NCBI GenBank assembly: GCA_013399115.1
Contig: VXAA01002996.1
Span: 473,981 to 537,980 of the forward strand
Source: Anseranas semipalmata
Lineage: Eukaryota > Chordata > Aves > Anseriformes > Anseranatidae
DNA: 64,000 nucleotides
Reading direction: 5' to 3'
Part shown: positions 52,035-64,000 of the stretch, one piece after another
How the letters are laid out: each line of letters begins with the position of its first letter
How positions within the stretch are numbered: the first letter of the stretch is position 1
Position numbers and translations under genes: made by a program
The notes under the pieces: model-generated
The model's database searches: none
What the model saw: the letters and a program-made list of their open reading frames with translations, nothing else
Told to the model about the DNA's origin: nothing

Positions 52035-55000
52035 GACAAATCCAGATGTTTTGGCCGTCAGAGCTTTTGGGTGGAAACTGCTGGGTGTGTAGTCTACAGT
52101 TTATTACTATTTATTCTGTCTTTTGGTACTGTCATTCCTTCCTCAGTTTTAGGCAGATCCTTTGCTGACTGCCCCACTCTCTCCACACAAGAGGTTTCTA
52201 TGTGGGAATCACCCCAGCTTAACTCACTGCAAACACCAGTACAAAGAACATAGCTTCTCTGGAAAGCCTTTATCCTCTGAGTATGCTGTACTTCGTATGT
52301 TGGCCATCAGCTGTTTCTGCTTATGTGTTCCTGCTGATTAAAGAAAGATTTAGTGGAAATTTTGATCCAATAAAGAAGTTATTTCTTGAATGCTTTTGGC
52401 CAGCCTGATTAGAATTCTCTATTTAGCCTTCCACAGTTTAAAGTCCTTCCCACTTTCTTTGTTTGGACACAACTTCAGCTTTCTGAATGATCCTTCCTAT
52501 TTCTGGTAATTTTCTTTCCTTTGCTGAGTAACTATGCTGGCCTCCTTTTACCTTTTCTCACGTCTTTCCCGAAGGATGGAGGATGCTCTGCTGCCGTGTC
52601 CTCTGCCCAGTTGGAGCATCTTCTTGCTCCCTAGAAGGATTTAATTGGTTTAGTGGCCCCTTTTTGCTTCTTTTTAGTGGGCTTCCCTGTTTTCACAGAG
52701 TTGTTCTTTTTGAAGTTAAGCACACTTGTGGTGGATTTTTTGGCCTTTGTTGCTCCTGTGGAGGGTGCTGAATTGAAGTACATTACAGTTGCTGTCACAG
52801 AGCAGTGATTCCATTGTGAGATTTTGAACCAGATCCTGCCCATCACTCAACACACAAACAGGCTGTCACTCAGTGTGGGCTGGTTGTTTAGGGAACAGCT
52901 CCCTCAGCCCCCTCTCTGCTTTGCTGTTCAGTTGTTCAGTCCGCTCAGTCTTAGGGGCACGGTTCTGTTGGAGAATTTGTGCATGGGTCTGTCAGAAATG
53001 GTATTAAGGGAACCAAGTTGTTGTTTCCTTTAATAGATTATGTATTTAATAAATATAGTGGAGAAACAAGGTTGCAGAAGTCTAGTGCCTGTTCAGGTAA
53101 ATGTCTGTTACATGCACATCTTAGCAGATGCTTTTTGCCCCTATCTTTGGAATTCGAACCCTAACTGCACTAAAAATGGAAACCCCCAAACCTGAGCACA
53201 GGTACAGGCAGAGGCAGTGAAGATTTGGCACAAGACAGGAAAAACATTTCTTCTGTGAAACTGCAGTAAACAGCACCTTTGATCTGGCAGATGAAACACA
53301 GCCAACATATCCTCCCTGAAACCCAGAAACAAATTAATCACAAAGCAACTTTAATACAAAATAAAGTTAACTCTTAAAAACAAAAGCCCCCTCAGGCAGA
53401 CTTCTGCTCCCTTCTCTTAACGTCCCATGAAAGACAGAACTCTGAAGTTCACTAGAGGCTTCCATATCTCTCTGCATTTTATGTGGCAGGTTTTCAGGCC
53501 CAGCCATGAAGAAGAGCACCACTGATCCTTAAGACACAAAGGCACACAAGTAGTCCTGCTGGTAATGTGAAGGTTTGAAGACCTCTGTGTACTCTTTCAC
53601 CATACTCCTTAGAGAATCAAAGGACTTTCGAGGAGACCTGGGGTGTCTTATGCATGATTCTTGTTTTACAATACAATGTCTGCTCCCCGGGTTGCTGTAG
53701 CAAACGGTCGAACTGAGGGTTTTCCTATACACCCTGTCCCCTTAGCACCTTTTATCCATTACTTATAACTGTGCTGTTCCATGTCCACTCTGTGCAAGAC
53801 AGAGCACCATCTGTTTGATATGCAAGGCTGTAACAAAATGTTGGGATGTTTGTTCTCTTTAAATTAAGAGCTTGAGTGTTACTGTGGGCAAAAACATTTT
53901 GTTAAAATATGGCACTTGGTGCACCTACCCAAAGATGCTGATTTACTGAAAAACTTCCAGCAGTGGGATTCATGCATGTGACACACTGACAATCGTGAAT
54001 TTCTTTTAAAATCAGTTTCTGTCTGTCATACCTATGTAGTTACAAAATAACAAAGGGATAATAAAGCTCAATTGTATATTCACAGTTTGAGGTTTCTATT
54101 GACAGATCTTCACACTGAATGCTTCTGCAAGAAAGTGTGATTATGTAGCTCTCTGTTAAAAGAACTGAAAACCTCTCTTTTGTTACAACTCTCTTACACA
54201 CCATTTCTATCATTTGGAATCTTTTAAGGGATGTGTCAAAGTTGACAGGCCCAAATTTGGCCTCCTCTCACCAAATTATATTTGTAGATTTAGAATATCT
54301 TCCATATAGGAAAAAATCCCAGCAGTCAACCTCTCCAAAACAAGGGCTAACTTCTTTGGCTAACTCTAGGTCAGGCAATAAGCTGGTAACCCTCTCGTCC
54401 TACAAAATGCATGTTTCTGCTCATGTGCTACACCATACCTCCTCTCATGACCTACATCTTAAATTGGTACTGTGCTGAAAATCACTCTGCTTACTCATTT
54501 ACCTATGGGTTAGATGGTTTTATTACTTCAGCTTGTCACCTCTAACCTTCCACTACGCTGTGGAGAGCCCTATTGTATCACAACCATGAAAGCACTCTAC
54601 CAGAGCTTTATAGAAAACTTAGAGCTAACGTGCTGGGTTCTCTTCTGTCAGACATCATGTATGGGATTAACAATAGCAGGTAGTTTAACTTATTGGATCT
54701 TTGTTTTCTAGCCTGCAAAATAGGTCAATAACATTTTCCCAATCTATGGGAAATGGCAGTTAAAAAAAAAAAAAGATTTAATAAGTATTATTAAAGAAAA
54801 TGCTCTGCTTTGCTTCACTGAGAATCCAAAATGATTTCAGGAATAAATTTACATTTTTGTAAAAAAATTCTTTGAGATATTAAAACGTGAAGTGCAATAT
54901 GATAGTACTGCAAGCCTGGCTGTTGAGTTTTTCTTGCCAAAAGAAGAATTTCAGGTCATGAAAATTGTTAATCTCTAAGATACCTTAAAAAAAAAAAAAA

Positions 55001-56750
55001 AAAAAAGGAAAACCTAGATTCAGAGAGCTGCAATGCTTGCTTTATCCTCCTGCTCACATAACAACCCAGGAGAAATCCAAAAGGGATTCATTTGAATATA
55101 TATGCCTAGAGTAGGCCATCAGATTATAATCTCTTTTTGTCTAGATATGTTAGAGAGCTGTATCCAGAAGACTAATATTTTGATCCATGCATCCCAAGGT
55201 AATTACTCTAAACTCCCAGTCAGTCTTAACTACATTTCATTCAGATGCATAAAAGTATTTCATAAGAAGTGAAAAAACTGTAAAGGACAGTCTAGGGGCA
55301 TCTTCTCTCATCCATCTCCCTTCTCCCCCATCCTTTTGGAAACTTTAACAGGGTAAGAGATGGTGATTCGGAGTTCGTGGATATATTATGCTTCAAATCC
55401 GTTCAAGCAAAAAGGTAGCAAGACCTGAAGCTAACACACCTTGGTAGTCCACTGGGCTTTTGGGAAAGAAACAGCAACATTCACCTCTTCCTCTTCCCTG
55501 TCATTCACCAAGCCCCAAAATATTTAACAAAACCAAAACTCTGGCAAAACAATAACAGAAAAATATAGTATAGCAGTTAGCAAATAGTATATGTAATCCT
55601 CCTAAACTAAGCTGGAAATACATTGCCCTTACTTGACAAGGGGCAAGTTATAGAAAGTCAGGAAAAAATGTCTGAAAAAAGATTTCTACTCTGAGGCTCT
55701 GCATCCATTGCTTGTTTCCTTTGCTCTCCCAGCACTAATGTTGTGTCTTGGCTGCACTAGTTATTGTTTAGCATTTCTTGTAACCTTTCAGCCCACTAGG
55801 GAGGCTTTCTAAAGCAAGATTAGTAGGACTTAAACATTTAAAAAAATACCTTGTCCAAAGTGCAAGAAGAAGTCGATCTTAATAATTCTTTTGTGTGTTG
55901 TTAACATCCCAGTGTCTCCCTAAGTTACATTTACTTTAGTTCTTCCTTTTTGATTCCAACACCACTGTTTTCTAGTGCCAAAGTAAACTGCAAAATGACA
56001 TGGAACCTTTAGGAACCTACATTTCCTTTTGAGCCCATATGTCTAGGTCAGTGCATTTTAAACTCCAGTCATAGAAGTTTTTCCCTCAGACATGGTGGCC
56101 ACACCTCATAAAGTTAAGTGAGGTCCTCAACTCATTTCTCACTAGTAACAGGACTTGCAGATTCTGGGAGTTACATATTTCTTTCCCATTGAAAGTGATC
56201 CTCCTTGCCCACTACTTTTCCATTTATTTTTCGTTAATTTTTTGCTTCAGCAACAGCAGCATATCCTGTGCAGGAGTCTCTGAAATTAACATTACCTGGC
56301 TCAGCCACGGCACTGCAGAATGTACACACATAACAGCTTTTTTTTTTTTTTTCTAATTTGTCTTCAGCATAAAGGCAGCAAATATAAACCTGTGTGTCAA
56401 AGTATTCTCTGTCCAACGACTCAAAATTGAATAACCACTGTGCTAAAATCCCTGTAATTGCAATTATCTCTCCCTTCCTCTTGAAATGCAGGTTACAGAA
56501 CTAATCGTTTATACCAGGAAAATAGTCATTTAACTTTTCACATTTATGTCAATGAATGATAGCTATACTGCATTAAATAACTGATTTGCTCTCCTAAAAA
56601 CGTCTAGGATAGGTAAAGAGGATGTCAAAAATTCTATCAGAATTGACAGCATTTCTATTGAAGAGTTAACATTTACCATTAATTGAGCTAACCGAGTTAC
56701 TCAGAGCCTGTGCACGTGGTATAAGGACTTTTGTCCTGATTTTTAAATTC
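52035..56750. other. Noncoding stretch, nothing recognised
   Basis: No exon, RNA gene or named repeat family that I can support. Short A-runs occur at 54,762-54,774 and 54,987-55,006. ORFs are short and lack motifs. Confidence 0.4.
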
Positions 56751-56765
56751 TATTTTTCCCACCAG

Positions 56766-57011
56766 TACTACCCAGAAGTGACTCCACCTATTATTCTAGA
56801 TCTTAAGTGGTACAAAGCAAAGCAGCAAAGCAACAGGAAAGAATCAGGCCTTGTGAAACATAGGGAGTGTCACAGTTATGGACAGTGGAGCACAGCAGAT
56901 ACCGTAGAGCAACCGACTCGGGCCATTGCAGAGTCTTCTAATAGTTCGGTAACTTTGTCAGACGGAAAGACCTCTTTCCCAACTTATGCCTTTCTTAGCC
57001 AAGATAATTGA
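56766..57011 (+). CDS. Candidate 3'-terminal coding exon of an unidentified plus-strand gene
   Basis: A good acceptor (ttctatttttcccaccag) at 56,748-56,765 leads into a frame of 81 codons ending in TGA at 57,009-57,011. It reads YYPEVTPPIILDLKWYKAK, then a polar, Ser/Thr-rich tail ending AFLSQDN. Several CpG-bearing codons (accgta, ccgac, tcgg, gttcgg, agacgg) stand out in a CpG-poor window, which hints at constraint or recent coding use. A candidate AATAAA lies at about 57,884. No upstream partner exon was found, and I do not recognise the protein. It could be a tail of a membrane or signalling protein, a relic, or chance. It lies opposite the region where earlier dynein exons should be. Confidence 0.3.
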   Translation, partial: YYPEVTPPIILDLKWYKAKQQSNRKESGLVKHRECHSYGQWSTADTVEQPTRAIAESSNSSVTLSDGKTSFPTYAFLSQDN

Positions 57012-58025
57012 CTTCCCTTTTCCCAGAAAGACAGCTAGAAAATATTGCAAGCAAGTTGTCTCAGCAATATGAAGGAAGAGAGCCTATTCGCAAAGACAAG
57101 ATGTAGAAGCATTTCTACATTAGAAGCAAGAGAAAGATTATGTTAAACTGTTAGAAGAGTTCAAACACTGATACAAATCACTAGAGTTGTATGTTTTTAA
57201 TATACTAAGCTAACATGACAGAAAGTCAATTTATAGGCAAGGTTAAAAAAAATGAAAATACACAGCATTTATGAATGCACAGACTTGATATTCATCTGAA
57301 TCTTAATTTTGTGGTAATATTGAAGGATTATTAACACTGCAAAACTAAAATGCAAACAGACATTTCAGCAAGATTACATCGTATAGCATTTGTAACTCAG
57401 TGTAGTAGAATACTGCATTTTCTTGTCACTGAAAAGGTAGTGAAATGGAGTATTAGAATTATTGCAATATCTATATGCACATTTTCCAATATGAATGGTA
57501 TGCCATAAACATAATTCATTCTACTACTGCATGATTATGTTGAAATAATATAACTTGGTCATAAATGAAGAGAAATGATATTGAATTGCTTTACCAGCTT
57601 GCTGTATTGAAATACTACCCAGGAAGATCAGAATTAAAATAGAGACACTTAGTAAATACTGCAGCAATAGTTTTCTTCTTTGAAAAGTGTCAATTGTATG
57701 TGAAAATGAAACTGCAGATACACTTTAATATTTATCACGCCAGATACTTCATTCACATTGTAGAAAATAGCCATATCAATGGCAGAAATGAGGTATGACC
57801 TTAGCTCGTGAAATAGATAAAATTATAATCTGGTGAGGTGGTGGGGAAAGAAAAAAACGCTCTCACAAATCTCCAAATGAAAAATAAAATATTGGGCCTC
57901 ATAATACCTTACCTTTTAGATGAACCTATGAACTGGAGGAGCCAGAGAGAAAAATGAATATGCTTAATGTCAGAGGTATTTTTTGTATATACTACATAAG
58001 CAGATATAACATAACATATACAAAC
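57012..58025. other. Noncoding, possible 3' UTR of the candidate exon
   Basis: AT-rich. If the upstream exon is real, this would be its untranslated tail to a candidate AATAAA at about 57,884. Nothing else recognised. Confidence 0.3.
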
Positions 58026-58029
58026 AGGG

Positions 58030-58205
58030 CTCTGAAAGATGGGGTCAATTAGTTCAATTTTTGTTCTTGCCAGTAACAGATAGGGAATTCTCGGGCAAGT
58101 CATTTAACTCAGTTTTATCTCCTTCATCTGCATAACAGATTTGTTATTATTAGGTCCCTCACTGGGATGTTATCAGGTTTAATAGTCTTAACATTGAGGT
58201 CCTTG
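58030..58205 (+). repeat. MIR-like SINE, sense
   Basis: 'cttgccagtaacagatagggaattctcgggcaagtcatttaactcagttttatctccttcatctgcataacaga' and 'tcactgggatgttatcaggtttaatag' follow the MIR core and 3' part in order. Old and divergent. Confidence 0.7.
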
Positions 58206-58537
58206 GGTGTAGGGTTCTACGTAAACACAACTATTTTATTATGACAGGTGGCAGCACCTTTGAGTTAAGACTTCAACCAGCTTCTACTTACAAATTATTT
58301 TCCTTTATGGCTTTGGCTTTGTAAGTGGCCTGGCTTAAAAATTGCTAGGTGTTTTTTTTTTTCCCCCTAAATGCATGTGACACTGCATGTTTCTGTCAAT
58401 AAAATTGACAAAGGAAGAAAAATAAGGAGGAAAACAAGGTGCCAGAGAGCACGCTTATACCACGTAACTGAGCATGATGCAGAAACTGCAGAATTAATGC
58501 CTGCCAAGCTGACTACAAAACTAGCAGAAATCCATCT

Positions 58538-58559
58538 AAGCTGGCTAGTTAGCCAGCTT
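58538..58559. repeat. Near-perfect 22-bp palindrome
   Basis: Two 10-bp arms (AAGCTGGCTA and TAGCCAGCTT) are exact inverted repeats around a 2-bp centre. Confidence 0.9.
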
Positions 58560-59875
58560 TCACAGTGCTGCTCTGAAGACTCACCAGCCACTGTGAAAAT
58601 TCTTTGTTTCATACCAGCTCATCTGGTACTACCTCAAGGAATCAAACCACTCAGCATGGCATTGACTTGCCTGGTGCATGTTATTTAGCAGCAAACCTTC
58701 AAATTATCAGTGCTGCTTCTGCAAAGTGAAAGCAATTTGATGGAAATTTTCTCTACCAAAAGCCACAAAACATAGACACTCACGTTCTAGATGAGACAAC
58801 ATAGGAATATAGAAGGACAACCTGCCAGTAGCTGTGCTCTACCAGGACTTCCTGGCAGACCTCTGAGGAGGAAACTATCCTCTCAGATGATAAGAAAATC
58901 TTTGATATAATGAAACAGGATATATCTGAAAGATGCTTAAAACTATCAAATGATTAAACCAAAGAAGTTAAAGGTGCTAAAAGATGACAGCATTCTTTCT
59001 TACCGCTTCATGTGCAAAACTCAAATAGTTCAACAGCAATAGAAAAAGTATGAGTATGATTACTCTTATACAGCCCACATAAAAAACAAACATTTTTATT
59101 CAGCATTGAAAATGCCTAGTAGTCACCACGAGTGATACAAATGCAGGCCAGGAGCCAGCTGGATCTTTCAGAACAAAGCACTCATCCAGCAACAAGTGTA
59201 TCCTATTCATCAAGCAAAGAGACAAATGTAATGTTACAGCCTGATTTTCCTTGCCAAAGAACTTTGCACTTATCATGCCCTGTAATACTGTCATTTTCCT
59301 TCAATGGAACTGTCAGGTCCAGGAATAAGACCAGGCAGGAGAGCTGCCTCAAGTGCAAATGAAGGGGAAAAAAAAGAGCATATGGAACTGGAGAAGTCAA
59401 TGGTATGCTTAAAAGGAAAGAAAATGAATTCTCACCTTCCCACTTCTCTACAGAACCTAAGAACATGCTGGTGAGAGAGCTGGAAGGCCATTAGGAAGCT
59501 CAGCATTGGCAAATAGGGTGTAGATTGTAAATTTCTTAGCTGGAGCATTGATATTCCCTGGCAAAGTTGTTTAGAAACAAGACCATGAGCTGCACTTGTT
59601 CAGGGAAAAATTCTTTCATCAGAGTTGAATGAAAGAAACAGAGAGAAACAGCAAGAGAGTGAAACCCTGAGGAAGTATTAATCAGAGTAAAATAAAAACG
59701 ATAGAAGAGATGGATACAGAGTGACATGCAGTCATAGACAAGTATTTTGTTCTTAAAAAAAAAAAAAAAACTCACATGAATTAGTCCTTTTTGCCATTAC
59801 AAGTAAATTGCTTTCCCGAGTGAACCCTTTGATAGTAAAGATGAGACACAACACCTATCTCTTGTAAGAGGAACT
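58560..59875. other. Noncoding stretch, nothing recognised
   Basis: No exon or repeat family that I can name. An A-run lies at 59,755-59,770. Confidence 0.4.
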
Positions 59876-59879
59876 AAAG

Positions 59880-61330
59880 GTTAGCACCTGGCCTTGCTTC
59901 TAACATACGGGTCCAGGTTGCAGCCTGATTACATCACATGCTGACGGGCAAGTGCAGCAGTGCCTGGATGCCTGCTGCCAGAGGAGAGAAAGAGGCAAAG
60001 GGAAAGTGGGAGTGGGACCTCTCTTTCTCTTGCCTTGAGGCTGTGCCAGCAGTTTTCTCATTACAAGCACAAGCCTAGCAGCACAGCACACCTGCTCAAC
60101 AAGGCTTCAAGTACCTATAGGTCATTTAATGGGATCAGGCTTCACAAAAAAAAGAAAAAAAAGTATATAGGTACAGTGGCACATATCTGTCTGCAACACA
60201 CTCCCTGGTATCTCCAGCACCTGTCAGCCAGCTGCCATCTAGCTCTTTTTGTCCTGGATTTCCCCCACAGAATTTTGGGCCATGGCCCCAAGTAAGTGCA
60301 ATTTCATTTTGCTCTGGTGCAGCCCTGTAGCTTCTTTGCAGACAGAAAGAAGTCTTGGGAATGACACAAGGAGGACACGGTGGATCAGTGGCAAAGGCTG
60401 CAACTGGGTCACATGTGGATAGCATCCTGCAACGTTTCAGTTTGCTGTGCAAGTAATTCAGCTGCTTGATTCCTGCCCACCTCTAAGCCAAGTCTGGCGA
60501 GAGCAGCATGTGTCTGGGGACAAGACTGGGCAAGAAAAGCAGCGTAGAGCAGGATGTGGGTACACGCTCACTGCGTGTGGGGGCAGCTTGCACGCACCCC
60601 TCCCTTCCGCTCGTCACGTGCTGCCCTGCAAGGGATGGGTGTTTCCCACTTGCTTTTGCTCTTTCACCTGGAAGTGCAGGGGGAGAGAAAGGGAGCAGCC
60701 ACCCTCCTACGCTGACTCAGTCTGATCCTTGTCATAGCCCAGTACTGAAGTGCCCAGGAGACAGAGTTTTTCCACAGCAGCACGCTCTGCTGACAGTCTA
60801 GAAAGGGTTCAGTCTGGAAAGGACGGAGCAGATGGAGGAGTGTGCTGGCCCTGTCGCTCAACAAAAAGGATACTGGGGAAAAGCAGAAGTGGAAGGGCAG
60901 AGATTTATTGTTTAAAGGGGTTGAGAGGAAAGGTTTGAAGAGTGAAGAGAAATCCAGAAGCACACATTTGAGTTATATGGTGCCTAGGAGGTGGTGATTT
61001 CACCAGTGTAAAATCACAGAGCCAGCTGTGCTGAGGCTATTGCACAGATTAACACTGGGACGGCTAAAGGCCCTCTGTCACCTGGTAAAGGTTATCCCTC
61101 CTGGAACCCCTGTGTTTGAAATGGTTCCTATGTCCCCTGCAGAGGGATCCTACGTCATTTTTCACAGTGATGTGAAATTCACACACAGGCTTGAAGGTAG
61201 CCAATATCCAGCAAGAATGCAGACCACGACTGGATCCTCCATGGGTGCTATGGTTGTCAGAGTATTTGGCAAAACAGATCCTACCCCAAAACCCTCATAC
61301 TTAACAGTTCATGGGAGTCCTTAGAGACTC
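59880..61330. other. Slightly GC-richer interval, no gene recognised
   Basis: G/C content and scattered CpGs rise relative to the flanks (for example 60,560-60,625), but it is not a clear CpG island. Overlapping ORFs of 60-111 codons on both strands are what higher GC gives by chance; none shows a motif. Confidence 0.35.
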
Positions 61331-61334
61331 TGCA

Positions 61335-64000
61335 GCGATGTCAGAGTAGGGTGGGTTCAGTTTGAGTTGGGTGGGTTGGACCCACCAAACTCCAGAGGAT
61401 GGCACAATGACAGAAAACTGCAACGAAACCCAAACGCTGAATAAATTTAATTCCCACTAAGAAGCACAAATTCCAAAACAAGTATCCATTTAGAAACCCA
61501 CAAGCCACTACAGTCCAAGAAAAAGTGGATACAGTAAAAAGGAGCAACATGGAAAGTAATCACTACAAAGGGCCCCACGATAGAGAAAAGCAATACAGCG
61601 CTAGACTTGAGCGTACACTGCATTTTGGAAATGGTGCCTTAGAGCCAGATCATCACTGCTGTGAAGCTTCATCTCATTACTATTCTTCCCCAAAACTAGG
61701 ATCTCTGCTTGGATTTCATCTTCCATTGGAGTGAATGTGGCATGGCAGCACATGGTAGAAATTAGCAAGGAGCCACTAAAGAGAACAAGGCAACCCAGAT
61801 ACAGCTTCTCTGGTAGCAATTTCAAATGTAAATATCTCAGTTTTCTACCAAAGTTTCTGGGAGGGAGGTGAGGGGTGTTGCAAAAAAGTTAAAACTGTTG
61901 CAGAACCTTTGAAATGAAATAGTTTCTTTAGTCAGAAAATAATTTTTTCCACCAAAAATGATGTTAGAAAATCTTGGCCCTAGCAGTTGACATATTTGGA
62001 TGAAAAACTGAATAGGGCTCTGAGGTTTGAGATTCTCAACATATGTTTGAGATTATACACTAGAGCTTAGATGCTTCTTGAACTTTTTTTTTTTCATTGT
62101 ACTGGTTCACTGATCACTTTGCTTTCTCTTTTTTAAAAGCAACAGCTGTAATTTTACTAGAATATTAACAGTGAGTAATCTGCCAACAGCACCAAGCAGA
62201 ACTTTAGAAAGGAAAATGCATACAAAATGCCAGAGGAAAGAGATACATCAGACTGTACAGTATTAGTAAAGATAATACTTGAATACACTGAAACTTGCTC
62301 TTCCTCTGTTCAAAACTAGAAGCACTAGAAAATGTACCTATCCTACTGTAACAATGTCACATGGCCATCAGAAGTAGCTCTGCTTTAATTAGGATTTTCT
62401 CTGTCCTATAGAGAAGGGATCAGACACATTAAGTGAAGGCAGTGCAGCCTAATATTTGAAAGCACCCTTCAGTCTCAGCCAGACTGCAAAAACCACGTGA
62501 ACACGTGGCTCTCTGACAGCGCTGCAGGGGCTTACGCAGTGCATGCCACTGACTTTTCTGCAAGAGGGAGATGAAGTACTGCCAGGCCATGTATTCTGCC
62601 TTTCTCTTGGAAAAGTATCACAAATCAAATTATTCTCCTTTGCTGTGCAAATCATTTCACCTCAGCTGAGTAAGCTAATATTTACTAATGTACGGTTCAC
62701 ATCTGAGCTTCCATGTGCCCCTGTTCTTGCGGACTGTAAATTGGGTTTTAGCTTTCCAGCACTTTCAGCAAGATGTTAAGCTTGTTTCAATTGCAGAAAA
62801 TGCAAATTTTCCATTTGCCTCCTCCAGTTTGGATTTTAGAGACATATAAATATCTCTGAGAGTTTGGGCACAGTGCCTGTTTTTCACTGCTTACTTTATG
62901 TTAGGAATACAAGTGGTACAGCCAAAATAATGAAAACCAATGATATTCTCTTGTAAATTATAGTACTTAGAAAAATAAAATAATAAAGTAGAACGTAATA
63001 AAATGAGCAGTGGTAAGAGACATAAACCATGCAAAACATCAGAAACAACCCAGTGTAAACATTTTGGCCACTATGCTCTTAATGGTAAAATGCTGATTTC
63101 AGAGTGAAATTTTTCTTAGTTTGTTGCCATTCACCTAGGTACTTGAGGGATCCTTGCTGGCCATCCTGAGGTGAAAGATGTGGAGACCAAAGAAGGGGGG
63201 GGATACACACTTGTCCTGAGAAGTGTGGCTTACGGACTTCGGGTACAGGGCTTGGATTGTTCCAAGAATTGTGCCCTTTTCTTTCATCATCTTCCCTGGC
63301 CTGAAAAAAGCTGGCAAAGCTTCAGCCCAAATTTTGTCTTAATGTGCAATTGTCAATGTGACTTTAGAGGAGAAATGATTAGCCCAGAATTTTATACTGA
63401 AATGAAACTGTACCTTTGAAAACAAGAACAATGACTTAAAAGCACACCTCAACCTCATGCTGAGAGACTTAACTGATGCACAAAAATTCGTAATAACAGC
63501 AATGACAGGATTCTATAGATATAGCTCTAGAAGTGTTATTTACATTACAGTGACTGTAGTGGAAATCTTTACTTCAGAATGTGGAAAAATCCGGCCCACA
63601 CCATTTAGGAGGAATAGCAAAAAGATAGGCGAGTATCACCTCACTCACTTGCTGACATGCAGTTTCCTAGAGGTGTATGCGAGTCTATTGACAATAGTCA
63701 ATGAACTCTAATTTAAGTGTCCTTAGAAAAAAATGTCCAGTCATAAACCACATCATGAAGAAGCAGGCCAAAGTACTCCCTCCTGGGAACCCTCCTGCTC
63801 ACCAGAAGGAAGGCATGGCAACAAGGGTGAGCTCTGCTTCACCTACACAGTACACACAGCCGGAGCAGCTTCTGCATGCTGGGTCCAGAAACCAAACAAC
63901 ATTGTGACCCTGGGAACATATTATGGTCACTGATCTCTGCTAATGTTTGCTGCTGTCACTATTGATGTGACTGGATTACCTTGAACAAGCTTTACCTTCA
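61335..64000. other. Noncoding stretch to the right edge
   Basis: Nothing coding recognised. Part of 61,640-61,730 resembles a generic old amniote repeat, but the match is too weak to name. Confidence 0.35.

Noticed and set aside
60447..60801. Overlapping plus-strand ORFs in the GC-richer interval, considered as a first exon with CpG-island promoter
   Set aside because: CpG density is too low for an island, there is no motif, and ORFs occur on both strands as GC content alone would give.
61028..61324. 98-codon plus-strand ORF with a protein-like composition
   Set aside because: No family motif, and no splice sites or homologues recognised.

Overview
This window is vertebrate nuclear DNA, most likely from a bird. 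It is AT-rich and sparsely populated, and it carries worn CR1 LINE pieces, including a 3' end finishing in the sauropsid-type ATTCTATG octamer. It also holds very old MIR-like, L2-like and other LINE fragments. There is no bacterial-style gene organisation. Most open reading frames are short chance ORFs.

The main content is a decayed axonemal dynein heavy-chain gene on the minus strand. Remnants of at least seven to ten exons appear in the correct order from about 50.55 kb down to 0.76 kb. They cover, in protein order, the end of AAA3 (50.40-50.55, 50.10-50.27 and 46.76-46.88 kb), the AAA3-AAA4 link and the start of AAA4 (45.71-45.90 kb), the AAA4 Walker A region (42.63-43.06 kb), late AAA4 (40.41-40.63 kb), the first stalk helix (40.00-40.14 kb), and the microtubule-binding domain (a probable piece at 2.87-2.98 kb and a clear one at 0.76-0.93 kb). 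Residue choices, compared with remembered vertebrate sequences, point to DNAH11 rather than DNAH9 or DNAH17. Nearly every exon has stops, frameshifts or deletions, and the AAA4 P-loop is ruined. One exon (45,706-45,899) is still open with good splice sites. I read this as a unitary DNAH11 pseudogene, with introns retained, so it is not a processed copy.

Layout: 0-3 kb holds an old MIR and the microtubule-binding-domain exons. 3-40 kb is intron-like sequence with simple repeats, MIR/L2/CR1/LINE relics, a curious cluster of an 11-bp motif at 10.3-10.5 kb, and a false-looking 0.5-kb tandem duplication bounded by single-N gaps at 34.9-35.9 kb. 40-50.6 kb is the dense exon cluster. 50.6-64 kb should hold earlier dynein exons, but I found none. 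It contains a CR1 reverse-transcriptase relic, one plus-strand candidate terminal coding exon of unknown identity (56.77-57.01 kb), a MIR, and a slightly GC-richer stretch near 60-61 kb.

No RNA genes, CRISPR arrays, intact mobile elements or complete protein-coding genes were recognised. Comparisons with dynein, CR1, L2 and MIR are from memory; no search was run.
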